Source: Salinivirgaceae bacterium (lineage in GTDB: Bacteria; Bacteroidota; Bacteroidia; Bacteroidales; SZUA-534). Taken from it: DNA of 34,355 nucleotides. The stretch is from contig JAFZWI010000063.1 in NCBI GenBank assembly GCA_017617355.1, forward strand, positions 1 to 34,355. The letters are read 5' to 3'. Position numbers and translations under genes: made by a program. Under the pieces are notes generated by a model. That model was given only the letters and a program-made list of their open reading frames with translations. It made no database searches and had not been told where the DNA came from. This document shows positions 17,601 to 25,625 of this stretch, in pieces (positions within the stretch are counted from its first letter, which is position 1; the number at the start of each line of letters is the position of its first letter).

Positions 17601-20600
17601 AACACAAACAGCTCGTTCTCACACACATACGAGCATTTCAAACCTGACTACCAATACTATCAGACATCGCTTGCCGGTGAAAGCCAATGGGGTTGCAAGG
17701 ATTCAATTGCAGGACCTATAATAACAGTGACTCCATACATCAACCCGAACTTTACTATTGACAAGACATCGGGCTGCTCACCGCTAATGGTTACTGTTGT
17801 AAACAACACTCCCGCCCACGCCAGCAAGGCCTACGGTACATGGACATACAGCCAGAACCCGACACAAGGAGCCGTCCAAATATCTGACTACGCCAACCTC
17901 ACATTCGAAAACAAAACAGGCGTAACACAAACCATAAGGATTACACTGACCGACAATGTTGGTAGCTGTACTAAGAGCTATTATCAAGACATTGTGGTGT
18001 ACCCCGAAATAACAACATCATTTACTGCCGACAACACTGTCGTTTGCGACAGCACAGTGGTAACATTCACCAATAATACGGTGTATACCGGCCAAACAAC
18101 ATCGCCTACAAGCTACAAATGGGAATTTGGCGACGGCTCGACAACAGCTGCTGCAAGCAATGCTGCCGTTCAGCATAGGTTTGAGAACACCACAGAGAAC
18201 AGCGGCACAACAGCAAAGAAATTTACTGTGAAGTTGACCGCAACAAACAACGGCTGTCCGTACTCCACCACAAAAGAAATATCGGTTTATCCAAAGGTGA
18301 GGGCCGCATTCAGCGCCGTTGATTATAATGTTTGCGCACCTACAACAGTGGTATTGACCAATAATTCAACCGGTGCCGACCGCTACACATGGAGTTTCAG
18401 CGACGGAACAGCCGACAAGACAACCGAAACCGCAGCATACGCCATAACAAACACAAGCGACCAAATACAAGCCAAACTGGTAACACTGACAGCCTACAAT
18501 AGTCAAAAGGCACAATGTAACTCCAAGATAAGCAAATCGTTCTACGCCTACCCGACCATTACACCAAGTTTGGCGGTTATTCCGGCAAGCGGTTGCGGTC
18601 CACTTGAGGCAACTGTAACACAATCGGTTACATCACCATCAGTAAACTATGTTTACAACCTCAACTTTGGCGACAAAGTAACAGATGAGACTGGACGCGG
18701 CTCGATACCACACACTTTTAACAATACCGAAAGCAGCGACAAGACATACACTGTTAATCTGACTGTTACCAACAACTTGGGCTGTTCAGCAACAACCAGC
18801 GCAAATGTTACGGTTTATCCGGAGGTTACAGCAGCATTCAACTATGTAAAAACTACCGAATGCTCACCAATGGATGTGAACATGATAAACAGTTCAACAA
18901 ATGGCTCACAATTCAAATGGACATTCGGTGACGGCGGTAGCGAGACTAAAACCAACAAGACCGCATTTGCGCACAACTACACCAACAGCAGCACCGACGG
19001 CAACAGCATATCGACCTACCAAATAAAAATGGTGGCAATAGACGCCAACCACCCTGCATGCCGCGACTCAATAACCAAGAGCATCGACATCTATCCGAAG
19101 GTGGTTGCCCAATTCGCAACATCCAACGATATAGGCTGCTCGCCGTTGACAACAACATTTACAAACCAATCGAAGGGTTATGGGTTGACATATCTTTGGG
19201 ATTATAACCACGACTATGCGCAATCGGCCGATGCCAACAGTTCGCATACGCACACCTTTGATAACCTTGAAGCGTCAACTCACACCTATAATGTTACGCT
19301 GACAACTACCGACATAAACAACTGTACAAGTACAACCACAATGCCGGTGAAAGCTCACCCGCACGTTACAGCAAACTTCGCATTTGTCAAAAACGACGCC
19401 TGCACCCCCTACCCTGTAACATTCAGCTATCCTGCCGCCATCAATGGTAACAAGTTTGAATGGGACTTCGGATTCGATGGAAACAAAGCAGTGAAGACGA
19501 ACATGCAGAATTTCGACTTCACTTTTGACAATACCGAACTGAACACCGTGAAAAACTACACGATAAAACTGACATCGACTGATACAATAACTGGTTGTAG
19601 CGACAATACTCAGCAAAACATTGAAGTGTATCCTCGCCTGCGTCCGAAATTCACACCCGACGCCACTGCCGGCTGCGACCCACTGACGATTAATTTCAGC
19701 AATCAGACAACTGGTCTGGCTGATTATCTGTGGGATTTCGGCGACAGCCAGTCAGCCACCGAAACCAACCCGTCGCACGTGTTCAACCACTACGAGACAA
19801 GCGACCAGACATACACCGTCAGCCTGCGTACAACACAGACCGCCACCGGCTGCGTCAAGATGGTTGACACCACAGTTACAGCGTACTCATATGTACTTGC
19901 CAAATTCGGCCTGACCGAAGTGTCGGAGAATGCCAATGGTGGAGCTGCTACAGTGCTTGGAGGCTGCACACCTTTTGAGGTGATGCTTACCGACTCATCG
20001 CGCAACATAAGCAACGGCTCGTGGAGCTGGGATTTTGGCGATGGCAATACATCGACAACCCGTCAACCAAGCAGCCGCACCTACACCAACGACTGCAACA
20101 CAGCTCCGCTTGAGAACAAAAACTACACAATCGGATTGACTGTTACCAATTTGCATGGTTGCGAGAACAAGACACAACAAACGATAGCCGTTTATCCGCG
20201 TTCTGTGCCCGATTTCGATGCCAACTTTGAAGGCTGCGAGCCGCTTACCGTCAACTTCACCGACAACTCGATTGTCGATGCCGGCTCTCACTATTATTGG
20301 ACATTCAGCGATGGTTCTACATTTGTGGACAAGCCCCCATTCAGCAAGTCATTCCACAACTACGACTACGAGAACAACAAAAAATACACTGTGAATCTCA
20401 AAACCACAACACAATATAATTGTACCGACGAGATTACCAAGGAGATAACTGTTTATCCGAAGCCGCTTGCAAGATTCCTTCCGCTAATCGACCGCGCCTG
20501 CCCACCGTTCGAAGCCGAATTTAAAAACACTTCTATCGGCACAGGACTGACTTACTACTGGGATTTCGACAATGGTGTGAAATATCCGACAACAAGCACT

Positions 20601-22049
20601 GATAATCAGAAAGTAAGCTACTCCAACGACACCGACGAGCCAATAACCCGCAACGTTGAGCTGATTATCGAGTCAGACCACGCTTGCCGTGACACAATGG
20701 TGAACCCGATGATTACTTTCCCGAATGTGGTTGTCGATTTCAGTTTCGACACAGCAGGCTGCAGCCCGCACACAATCGAGATTGACAACAAATCGACAAA
20801 GACAACGGCCTACCACTTGTGGAATTTTGGCGAGGGAAGCACATCAGTTGCAGCAGAACCGACATTCACCTATTTCAACACCACCGACAACGACCAAGTG
20901 CTGACAATCACATATATAGGAACATCGAAATATCAGTGTTCCGATACCATCAGCAAAAATGTTACGGTTTACATCAACCCGAATGTCGATTTTGTGGCGC
21001 ACACTCCTTCGCAGCGCTACCCCGATGACACAGTCTACTTCGAGAACTACACTCAAGACGGTCCGTGGTCGTATAACTGGGAGTTTGGCGACGGTAACAA
21101 GCTGAAAACCGATGAGAAATACTTTATGTATAAATACGGACAATGGGGCAAAAACAGCGAGAACAACATCTTCCACGTTACGCTGCACGTTGAAACCGAA
21201 CATTGTGAAAACACTATGACTCACGATGTCACAATATTGCCGCCATATCCAAAAATCGAGATTTTGAACCAGAAACCGGCCGGTTGCGTTCCGCTGACTG
21301 TCGATTTCAGGATAAAAGAGGAGTATTGCAACACTTACCAATGGGAGTTTGAAGACGGCGCTACATCGACTGAGGCCGAACCGTCGCACACATTCACCGA
21401 GCCTGGCATCTACAATGTGAAACTGACAGCCGAAGGCGACGGTGGTTCGCACTACGACTACGAGATTATCACCGTATATGAACTGCCGACCCCCGACTTT
21501 GTTGCAACTCCGACATTTGTGATGCTGCCCAACCAGGCGGTTCAGTTCTTCAACTCATCACTTAACGGAAACACCTACATCTGGGACTTTGGCGACGGCA
21601 CCTACACTACCGACCTGAACCCCGTGCATTATTACACACAAGAAGGCATCTACGACGTGAAACTGATTGCCTACAGCCAGCAGATGTGCGTCGATTCGGT
21701 AATTAAGATGCAGGCCATTGAGGTGAGCGGCGCGGGCGAGATTCGATTCCCCAACGCGTTCATCGCCACTGCCGAAAGCCCAGCTGACGGCTCATATCCT
21801 GTTCCCGACGATGTCAATAACGTGTTCCACCCGAAATGGCACGGCGTCAAAGAATACGACTTGTGGATATTCAACCGTTGGGGCGAGCAATTGTTCCATT
21901 CATCCGATGTTAATGTTGGCTGGAACGGAAAATACAACAACGACGGTAAAGATTTGGGACAAGATGTTTACTTCTGGAAAGCTAAAGGCAAATTCCAAAA
22001 CGGCACACCATTCAAAATTGCCGGAGATGTGACACTGATTCGTAAATAA
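14661..22049 (+). CDS. Giant PKD-repeat surface protein with IgGFc-binding-like N-terminus and type B T9SS sorting domain
   Basis: 2462 residues. The signal peptide MKSTSKILLISILTIISYFNGFAQ leads into TDKEFWFCVPQV, and residues about 25-500 (ALITAYLERG, ALGTEFIVPSQNS, IVMHMAGFGCEVGGA) resemble the IgGFc-binding N-terminal domain family. After one Ig-like domain (near residue 545) come about 19 PKD-like repeats of about 90 residues. Each opens 'GCxPLxVxFxN' and most contain 'WxFGDG'; repeats 3, 5, 8, 11 and 15 have lost the GDG turn. Consecutive repeats are joined by Cys-x(24-26)-Cys linkers containing 'VYP'. Residues about 2359-2462 (EIRFPNAFIA ... YDLWIFNRWGEQLFHSSDV ... GWNGKYNNDG ... VTLIRK) are a gliding-motility-associated (CHU_C/type B) T9SS sorting domain. 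Type B substrates generally depend on an adjacent PorP/SprF protein, and one follows 44 bp downstream. Probable role: a long surface stalk or adhesin, perhaps binding mucin or other glycoproteins; the ligand is inference. Confidence 0.93.
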   Translation: MKSTSKILLISILTIISYFNGFAQTDKEFWFCVPQVTWQHEGDIPKLLITALDADADVTIEMPMESGFTTVKLRVPKNTSYTYKFDAYMQCPRQGKKEGTHQEDNILESGLYINGSYESCKVKNKGIHISSTALITAYLERGWTNNDDIWALKGKNALGTEFIVPSQNSFKNHNFGGTSNEDPNAWNAIDIVAAEDCKVTVDLTSAIANYKVLTGNTITPANLINGWTASWGTKHQFTLRKGQSLNIQAKSQSADSHLGGTIITSTGNIVVQWKDDSLHELNKHNPKYADEYDGEGGCYDLIGDQLVPTKLAGTEYIVMRGQLGHYSSGNGKKGEYIYLMSISDGTTDISAVSDEGDAVTIPSLTGKGRMTRVLLNSAQVGVDPNKNYDALHITATKPIIVMHMAGFGCEVGGAILPTINGCTGSTSVSVSRSTSEGFFLNIMCKVAHKGDFTILVNGNSYPIPESWFKEIPNTGWWYLSRDHVEFGKAQGSIPAVNTGSVVKVTNSTGLFHLAIINGGTGSGCRYGYFSNFSDDYGHAVTVSDEFESDYSPYCYGDTISLQATGGIAYLWKYSQGLALGHDTTFVSENDKTSATPRVHPPTGTNVYQVTIWRACYKGLNVDTTINVWTYGYGKITSNFNITELGHCSPKGIVVENNSTGASLYSWQISDGSETNAVSMSKDYGKDTVYFENNTASKANYTLSLTTSIGYNCPATASKSFDVCPTVTTSITPDVSKGCQPLSVKFTNTFSESVDYAVLDFGDGSDKVIATSKAQIQNLLTQTHVYNNSNTTDAKYKASITAYDIANGGGCSATDTVEIIVYGMVKALFALDKSEACSPMEVNFTNFSIGDDTRTKYTWSGMPSTTDQTTYPISGTIPAANSAKANFQLTLGNNGSAPIEYSGFKLTAVRTNSDGTQCTDAMTSSDKLKINPHFEVHFTAEPNTICNPGIVTFTNTSNDKTDGTQFKWHLGDGTSSGSTMQNTNSSFSHTYEHFKPDYQYYQTSLAGESQWGCKDSIAGPIITVTPYINPNFTIDKTSGCSPLMVTVVNNTPAHASKAYGTWTYSQNPTQGAVQISDYANLTFENKTGVTQTIRITLTDNVGSCTKSYYQDIVVYPEITTSFTADNTVVCDSTVVTFTNNTVYTGQTTSPTSYKWEFGDGSTTAAASNAAVQHRFENTTENSGTTAKKFTVKLTATNNGCPYSTTKEISVYPKVRAAFSAVDYNVCAPTTVVLTNNSTGADRYTWSFSDGTADKTTETAAYAITNTSDQIQAKLVTLTAYNSQKAQCNSKISKSFYAYPTITPSLAVIPASGCGPLEATVTQSVTSPSVNYVYNLNFGDKVTDETGRGSIPHTFNNTESSDKTYTVNLTVTNNLGCSATTSANVTVYPEVTAAFNYVKTTECSPMDVNMINSSTNGSQFKWTFGDGGSETKTNKTAFAHNYTNSSTDGNSISTYQIKMVAIDANHPACRDSITKSIDIYPKVVAQFATSNDIGCSPLTTTFTNQSKGYGLTYLWDYNHDYAQSADANSSHTHTFDNLEASTHTYNVTLTTTDINNCTSTTTMPVKAHPHVTANFAFVKNDACTPYPVTFSYPAAINGNKFEWDFGFDGNKAVKTNMQNFDFTFDNTELNTVKNYTIKLTSTDTITGCSDNTQQNIEVYPRLRPKFTPDATAGCDPLTINFSNQTTGLADYLWDFGDSQSATETNPSHVFNHYETSDQTYTVSLRTTQTATGCVKMVDTTVTAYSYVLAKFGLTEVSENANGGAATVLGGCTPFEVMLTDSSRNISNGSWSWDFGDGNTSTTRQPSSRTYTNDCNTAPLENKNYTIGLTVTNLHGCENKTQQTIAVYPRSVPDFDANFEGCEPLTVNFTDNSIVDAGSHYYWTFSDGSTFVDKPPFSKSFHNYDYENNKKYTVNLKTTTQYNCTDEITKEITVYPKPLARFLPLIDRACPPFEAEFKNTSIGTGLTYYWDFDNGVKYPTTSTDNQKVSYSNDTDEPITRNVELIIESDHACRDTMVNPMITFPNVVVDFSFDTAGCSPHTIEIDNKSTKTTAYHLWNFGEGSTSVAAEPTFTYFNTTDNDQVLTITYIGTSKYQCSDTISKNVTVYINPNVDFVAHTPSQRYPDDTVYFENYTQDGPWSYNWEFGDGNKLKTDEKYFMYKYGQWGKNSENNIFHVTLHVETEHCENTMTHDVTILPPYPKIEILNQKPAGCVPLTVDFRIKEEYCNTYQWEFEDGATSTEAEPSHTFTEPGIYNVKLTAEGDGGSHYDYEIITVYELPTPDFVATPTFVMLPNQAVQFFNSSLNGNTYIWDFGDGTYTTDLNPVHYYTQEGIYDVKLIAYSQQMCVDSVIKMQAIEVSGAGEIRFPNAFIATAESPADGSYPVPDDVNNVFHPKWHGVKEYDLWIFNRWGEQLFHSSDVNVGWNGKYNNDGKDLGQDVYFWKAKGKFQNGTPFKIAGDVTLIRK

Positions 22050-22093
22050 TTGAGGGAGAGCGTTAGAAAAGAAGAATGATAGAAAAGAAAGAG

Positions 22094-23074
22094 ATGAGAA
22101 GACACTTATATATAATACTGATAATAACACTTTTTGCTGGATTGAAGGGTTTTGCGCAAGACCCGCAATTCACACAATTCTACTCTAACCCACTGTATCA
22201 GGCGCCGTCGTTTGCCGGAGGTATCTCGGGCTACCGCGTCAGCATCAACTACCGCGACCAGTGGCCGAAAATGCCTGGCAAGCTGCGTACTGTCAACATT
22301 GCCGCCGACATGAACGTTCAGAAACTAAACAGCGGTTTGGGAATAATAGCACTGAACGACGTTGCGGGCTCGGCCAACTACTCAAACACCTACGTGGGCC
22401 TACTCTACTCCTACAATATTCGCTTCTCTCGCCGCGTATATCTGCGCCCTGGTCTGGGAGTCTACTACAACCAGCGCTCACTCGACTACACAAAACTTAT
22501 CTTCTCAAGCCAACTAGATGCCGATTCGGATGTGCAGCCTGTTCTGCCCGAAGATTTCCATAATACCGATTATTTCGACGGAAGTGTCTCGATGCTGCTC
22601 AGCCTGCGCAACAGTTGGTTTGGCGTCTGCACTGACCACCTTCTGCGGCCAAACGTGGCACTCACAAGCTACGACTACAAATATCCTGTCAAGTTGACGA
22701 TATTTGGCGGAACTCGCCTCTATAAACTGGAGCGACTTATCAGCATCAAACGACAGACTGTTACAATAACCGCCAGCTACCGCCACCAGGGAGCCACCGA
22801 CCAAGTGGATGTTGGCCTCTATTGGAGCTACGCCCCGATAGTGCTTGGCATCTGGTACCGCGACCTTCCGCTCATCAAAGACTACTCTCGCCGCGACGCG
22901 CTGTCGATTCTGTTGGGCTACAACTACAAAGACATCAATATCGGCTACAGCTACGATTTCACAATATCGCGGCTTGTAACATCGACTGGCGGTGCGCACG
23001 AGATTTCGATGCAATACCGATTCGACATCGAACGCAAGCACCGCTTCAAACCAATTCCGTGTCCGGAATTCTAA
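22094..23074 (+). CDS. PorP/SprF family type IX secretion membrane protein
   Basis: 326 residues from the ATG at 22094, which gives a clean signal peptide (MRRHLYIILIITLFAGLKGFAQ) after a purine-rich stretch; an ATG at 22076 would add six charged residues. The mature start DPQFTQFYSNPLYQAPSFAG is the family hallmark. It is followed by YRVSINYRDQWPKMPG, repeated Gly/aromatic beta-strands (GLGVYYNQRSLDY, GLYWSYAPIVLGIWYRDLP) and a final ISMQYRFDI. PorP/SprF proteins are 14-stranded-type outer-membrane barrels that associate with the T9SS and in Flavobacterium are needed to secrete the giant adhesin SprB and other type B substrates. Gap to the PKD giant upstream is 44 bp on the same strand, so they form an operon and probably a dedicated substrate-receptor pair. 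The gene is convergent with the GH3 gene, 5 bp away. Confidence 0.93.
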   Translation: MRRHLYIILIITLFAGLKGFAQDPQFTQFYSNPLYQAPSFAGGISGYRVSINYRDQWPKMPGKLRTVNIAADMNVQKLNSGLGIIALNDVAGSANYSNTYVGLLYSYNIRFSRRVYLRPGLGVYYNQRSLDYTKLIFSSQLDADSDVQPVLPEDFHNTDYFDGSVSMLLSLRNSWFGVCTDHLLRPNVALTSYDYKYPVKLTIFGGTRLYKLERLISIKRQTVTITASYRHQGATDQVDVGLYWSYAPIVLGIWYRDLPLIKDYSRRDALSILLGYNYKDINIGYSYDFTISRLVTSTGGAHEISMQYRFDIERKHRFKPIPCPEF

Positions 23075-23079
23075 GCTAA

Positions 23080-24186
23080 TTAGCGATTCAGTAATTGCTT
23101 TGCGCTTACAATGCGCTCATAAGCTTCACTAATGCGCTCCTCCGATATCTTTCCCTCGCCAACAAGACGGAGAATTATATCGATTGCATCTTTCACTATA
23201 TCAGGATTGTAGCTATCGATATTGTTCGAAAAAATCAGCACATCCACTCCTGCGTTTATTGCAAGACAAATAGCATCTTCTAACCCGAAGAATTTGCTGA
23301 TAGCGTTCATCATCATATCGTCGGAGAAGAGCAAGCCATTGAATTGTATTGAATTACGCAGAATTGACAACGTTGTAGCCGACAAGGTTGCAGGATAAAC
23401 GCTGTCGATGTTGCGGTTGAAAATATGCGAAGTCATTACGGCTGTCGAAAGTGTGTCACCCAACAAAAGTTTATAAGGCTGCAATTCAACATCTTGCCAA
23501 GTTTGTGTTACATCGGCAAGACCAAGATGTGTGTCGCTCACCGAACTGCCGTGGCCGGGGAAATGCTTTATAGCGCACAGAACTCCGGCCTTGCTATGTT
23601 CCTCGATAAACCAACGGGCATTGCGGGCAACCACCTCAGCATCAGCCGAAAACGAGCGTCCGATTTTGCCGATAATGGGACAATCGGGATTCACATTAAC
23701 ATCAACCGACGGCGCAAAATTGACATTGATGCCCAAATTGCGGCAAGTCTGCGCAATACGGTGAGCATAAAAGCGCGTAGAATCCTCATTATCAAGCGTT
23801 CCCAAATATTGCGGTGTTACTGTCGGTTCAAATCCATAGCGGGTTTTCAAACGCGACACGTTGCCTCCCTCCTCGTCAACTGCGACAAACAATGGTGTTG
23901 GCGAGAAATGGTGAAGACTGTCAATCAGCGTTTTAAGCTGTTGTTTTGAAGTAATATTCCGTGGTCGGCTTTTCGACGGCGAATCATACTCAAACAAAAT
24001 AACACCGCCAATCTGATAGTCGCGTAGCCATTGAGTTACCTCGCTTTCGGCGGTTATAGCTGTGTCACGGAAACCGACCATCAGCATTTGCGCCGCCTTC
24101 TGCCGCAACGTGGGTTCTACCTTATTATTTGTTTGGCACGAAGCCAATATGCCCGAAACTGCCAACAAAACAAATAGTTTTTTCAT
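23080..24186 (-). CDS. GH3 beta-N-acetylhexosaminidase (NagZ-like) lipoprotein
   Basis: 368 residues. The signal peptide MKKLFVLLAVSGILASC has a lipobox (Cys17), so the enzyme is anchored in the envelope rather than cytoplasmic as in E. coli NagZ. The family motifs are complete: VDEEGGNVSRL (104-114), KHFPGHG (207-213), SDTH (217-220, the Asp-His general acid/base pair) and FSDD (287-290, Asp289 as likely nucleophile). NagZ-type enzymes remove N-acetylglucosamine from muropeptides or chitin-like fragments. Only the catalytic barrel is present (no C-terminal lactamase-like domain), which is normal for the shorter form. It lies 23 bp after the Omp85-like gene on the same strand, probably in one operon. 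Peptidoglycan recycling or remodelling is the likely role; another N-acetylhexosamine glycan is possible. Confidence 0.93.
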   Translation of the reverse strand: MKKLFVLLAVSGILASCQTNNKVEPTLRQKAAQMLMVGFRDTAITAESEVTQWLRDYQIGGVILFEYDSPSKSRPRNITSKQQLKTLIDSLHHFSPTPLFVAVDEEGGNVSRLKTRYGFEPTVTPQYLGTLDNEDSTRFYAHRIAQTCRNLGINVNFAPSVDVNVNPDCPIIGKIGRSFSADAEVVARNARWFIEEHSKAGVLCAIKHFPGHGSSVSDTHLGLADVTQTWQDVELQPYKLLLGDTLSTAVMTSHIFNRNIDSVYPATLSATTLSILRNSIQFNGLLFSDDMMMNAISKFFGLEDAICLAINAGVDVLIFSNNIDSYNPDIVKDAIDIILRLVGEGKISEERISEAYERIVSAKQLLNR

Positions 24187-24209
24187 ACAAACAAATTACT
24201 GATTATCAA

Positions 24210-25625
24210 TCAAAATGCCTTCAAAACGTGAACATACACCCCACTCTTTCCCTGCTGCGTGAGCGTTCCCTCGACGCGGAAAACAATATCATAGTAGGTT
24301 ATCATGTCAAGACCTATGCCTGCGCTCGTTAACAGTTTGTTTGACAAATAGTTGTTGGTTCCTATACGAGTATCGTCAACATAACCGGCATCAACAAACA
24401 TGTTCAGATAGAAGCTGTAGTGCACCTTATTGAACTCATCCCACGACCAACTGTCGATTTTCTTTATACGCATTGGTACAAGAGCAAATTTAGCGAAAGC
24501 GCGACCTGTGGCAAATCGTTGGCCGTCAATAACATAATATTCAAATCCGCGCAGATAGTCATCGTAACCCAACGCCCGCTCAGTGTAGTACGGCTGCGGC
24601 TTGTCTGGCGAATATTTGGCAAGGCCACCCACTCCTGCATAAAATCGATGACCTAAATCGAAATACTTATAGGCTGCGAGCCGTGTGTACCATGAGCCAT
24701 CTATCTCGTTATCAAGCACGTTAAAGCCAATCTTGCCCAACTCAAATGTAACATTGTGTCCCTTCAACGGATAGAATTTATAATCACGACAATCCCAATC
24801 AAAAGTGTAGGCCAAAGTGAAATACTGACTACGGGTTGTTTGAATCCCGAAATAGTCGTGGTTCAACTTGACAATAGTGTCGGCAACATGAACTCTGTTG
24901 TAACCAGCTGAGATAATATGCCGCACATCAAACTTCGGACGGTAAGTGTAGAACAAGAACAAATCCTGATTGTCAATCACTTGATGTTTGTCATCACGGA
25001 AATAAAGCGGCTTGCAACTATCGGTTGCGAAACGCACCTCATTTTGGCGGTAAAACGACAACTGAACTGCCAAACCATGCTTTTTGTCTTCTGTTAAGTA
25101 AGGCATTGCGTAGTAAACCTGAAACTGCTTTTTATATCCAAGTCGGAATTTTACTTTCAGCGTTTCGGCACGGCCTCTGAAGTTGTTGTTTACCAACATC
25201 AAACCGTAGTTTATACGGCTCCAGTCGCCATCGTTGAAAAAGGCACTCAGGTTGCGGTCAGCTTGCTCAAAGATGATGTACGGCCACCAATACCAGCGTT
25301 CCTCAAGCATGACAAGCACCTGTTTTTCATACTCACTGATGTCGATTAAATTGATTGTGACATAGTTAAATAATGATGTGTTCATCAGGTTTTCCTTTGA
25401 ACGAAGAAAAATGGCATCCATCGCATCCGCACGCAATGTGTCGCCTTCAGAAAAAAGCAATTCACGCCTGACAATAGGCTCTTTGGTGGTACGGTTTCCT
25501 GCAATAAGTATCCGCTTGACAACAAAATCCGACTGCTGACGAGCAGAATCCTGCGTTTGGGCATTGATATTGAAGATGCTCAAAAACAATATGTTAGCAA
25601 GGATTATTACAGATTTCGCGATCAC
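24210..25625 (-). CDS. Omp85/BamA-family outer-membrane protein with one POTRA domain
   Basis: 471 residues. The start is GTG at 25625; the codon before it is the TAG stop of the CBS gene in the same frame, so no upstream start is possible. The signal sequence IAKSVIILANILFLSIFNINAQ is clear. Residues about 34-112 (VVKRILIAGNRTTKEPIVRR ... LVMLEERWYW) form one POTRA domain; BamA has five. Residues 120-471 are a surface-antigen beta-barrel that contains the loop-6 RGF motif (YLRGFEYYVIDGQR, about residue 355) and ends VYVHVLKAF. Omp85 proteins insert or transport proteins across the outer membrane. Not the main BamA: it is too short and lacks extra POTRA domains. A specialised insertase, TamA-like or unpaired translocase is possible. 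It lies between the CBS and GH3 genes on the same strand. Confidence 0.88.
   Translation of the reverse strand: MIAKSVIILANILFLSIFNINAQTQDSARQQSDFVVKRILIAGNRTTKEPIVRRELLFSEGDTLRADAMDAIFLRSKENLMNTSLFNYVTINLIDISEYEKQVLVMLEERWYWWPYIIFEQADRNLSAFFNDGDWSRINYGLMLVNNNFRGRAETLKVKFRLGYKKQFQVYYAMPYLTEDKKHGLAVQLSFYRQNEVRFATDSCKPLYFRDDKHQVIDNQDLFLFYTYRPKFDVRHIISAGYNRVHVADTIVKLNHDYFGIQTTRSQYFTLAYTFDWDCRDYKFYPLKGHNVTFELGKIGFNVLDNEIDGSWYTRLAAYKYFDLGHRFYAGVGGLAKYSPDKPQPYYTERALGYDDYLRGFEYYVIDGQRFATGRAFAKFALVPMRIKKIDSWSWDEFNKVHYSFYLNMFVDAGYVDDTRIGTNNYLSNKLLTSAGIGLDMITYYDIVFRVEGTLTQQGKSGVYVHVLKAF

Noticed and set aside
20844..21452. 202-codon minus-strand frame inside the PKD giant
   Set aside because: It is a mirror of repeat-coding DNA; the plus strand encodes well-conserved PKD motifs throughout this stretch.
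14661..22049. CRISPR-like or DNA-level tandem repeat array in the giant genes
   Set aside because: The repetition is at protein level (domains of 90 or 180 residues) with diverged codons; there are no short identical repeats with regular spacers.
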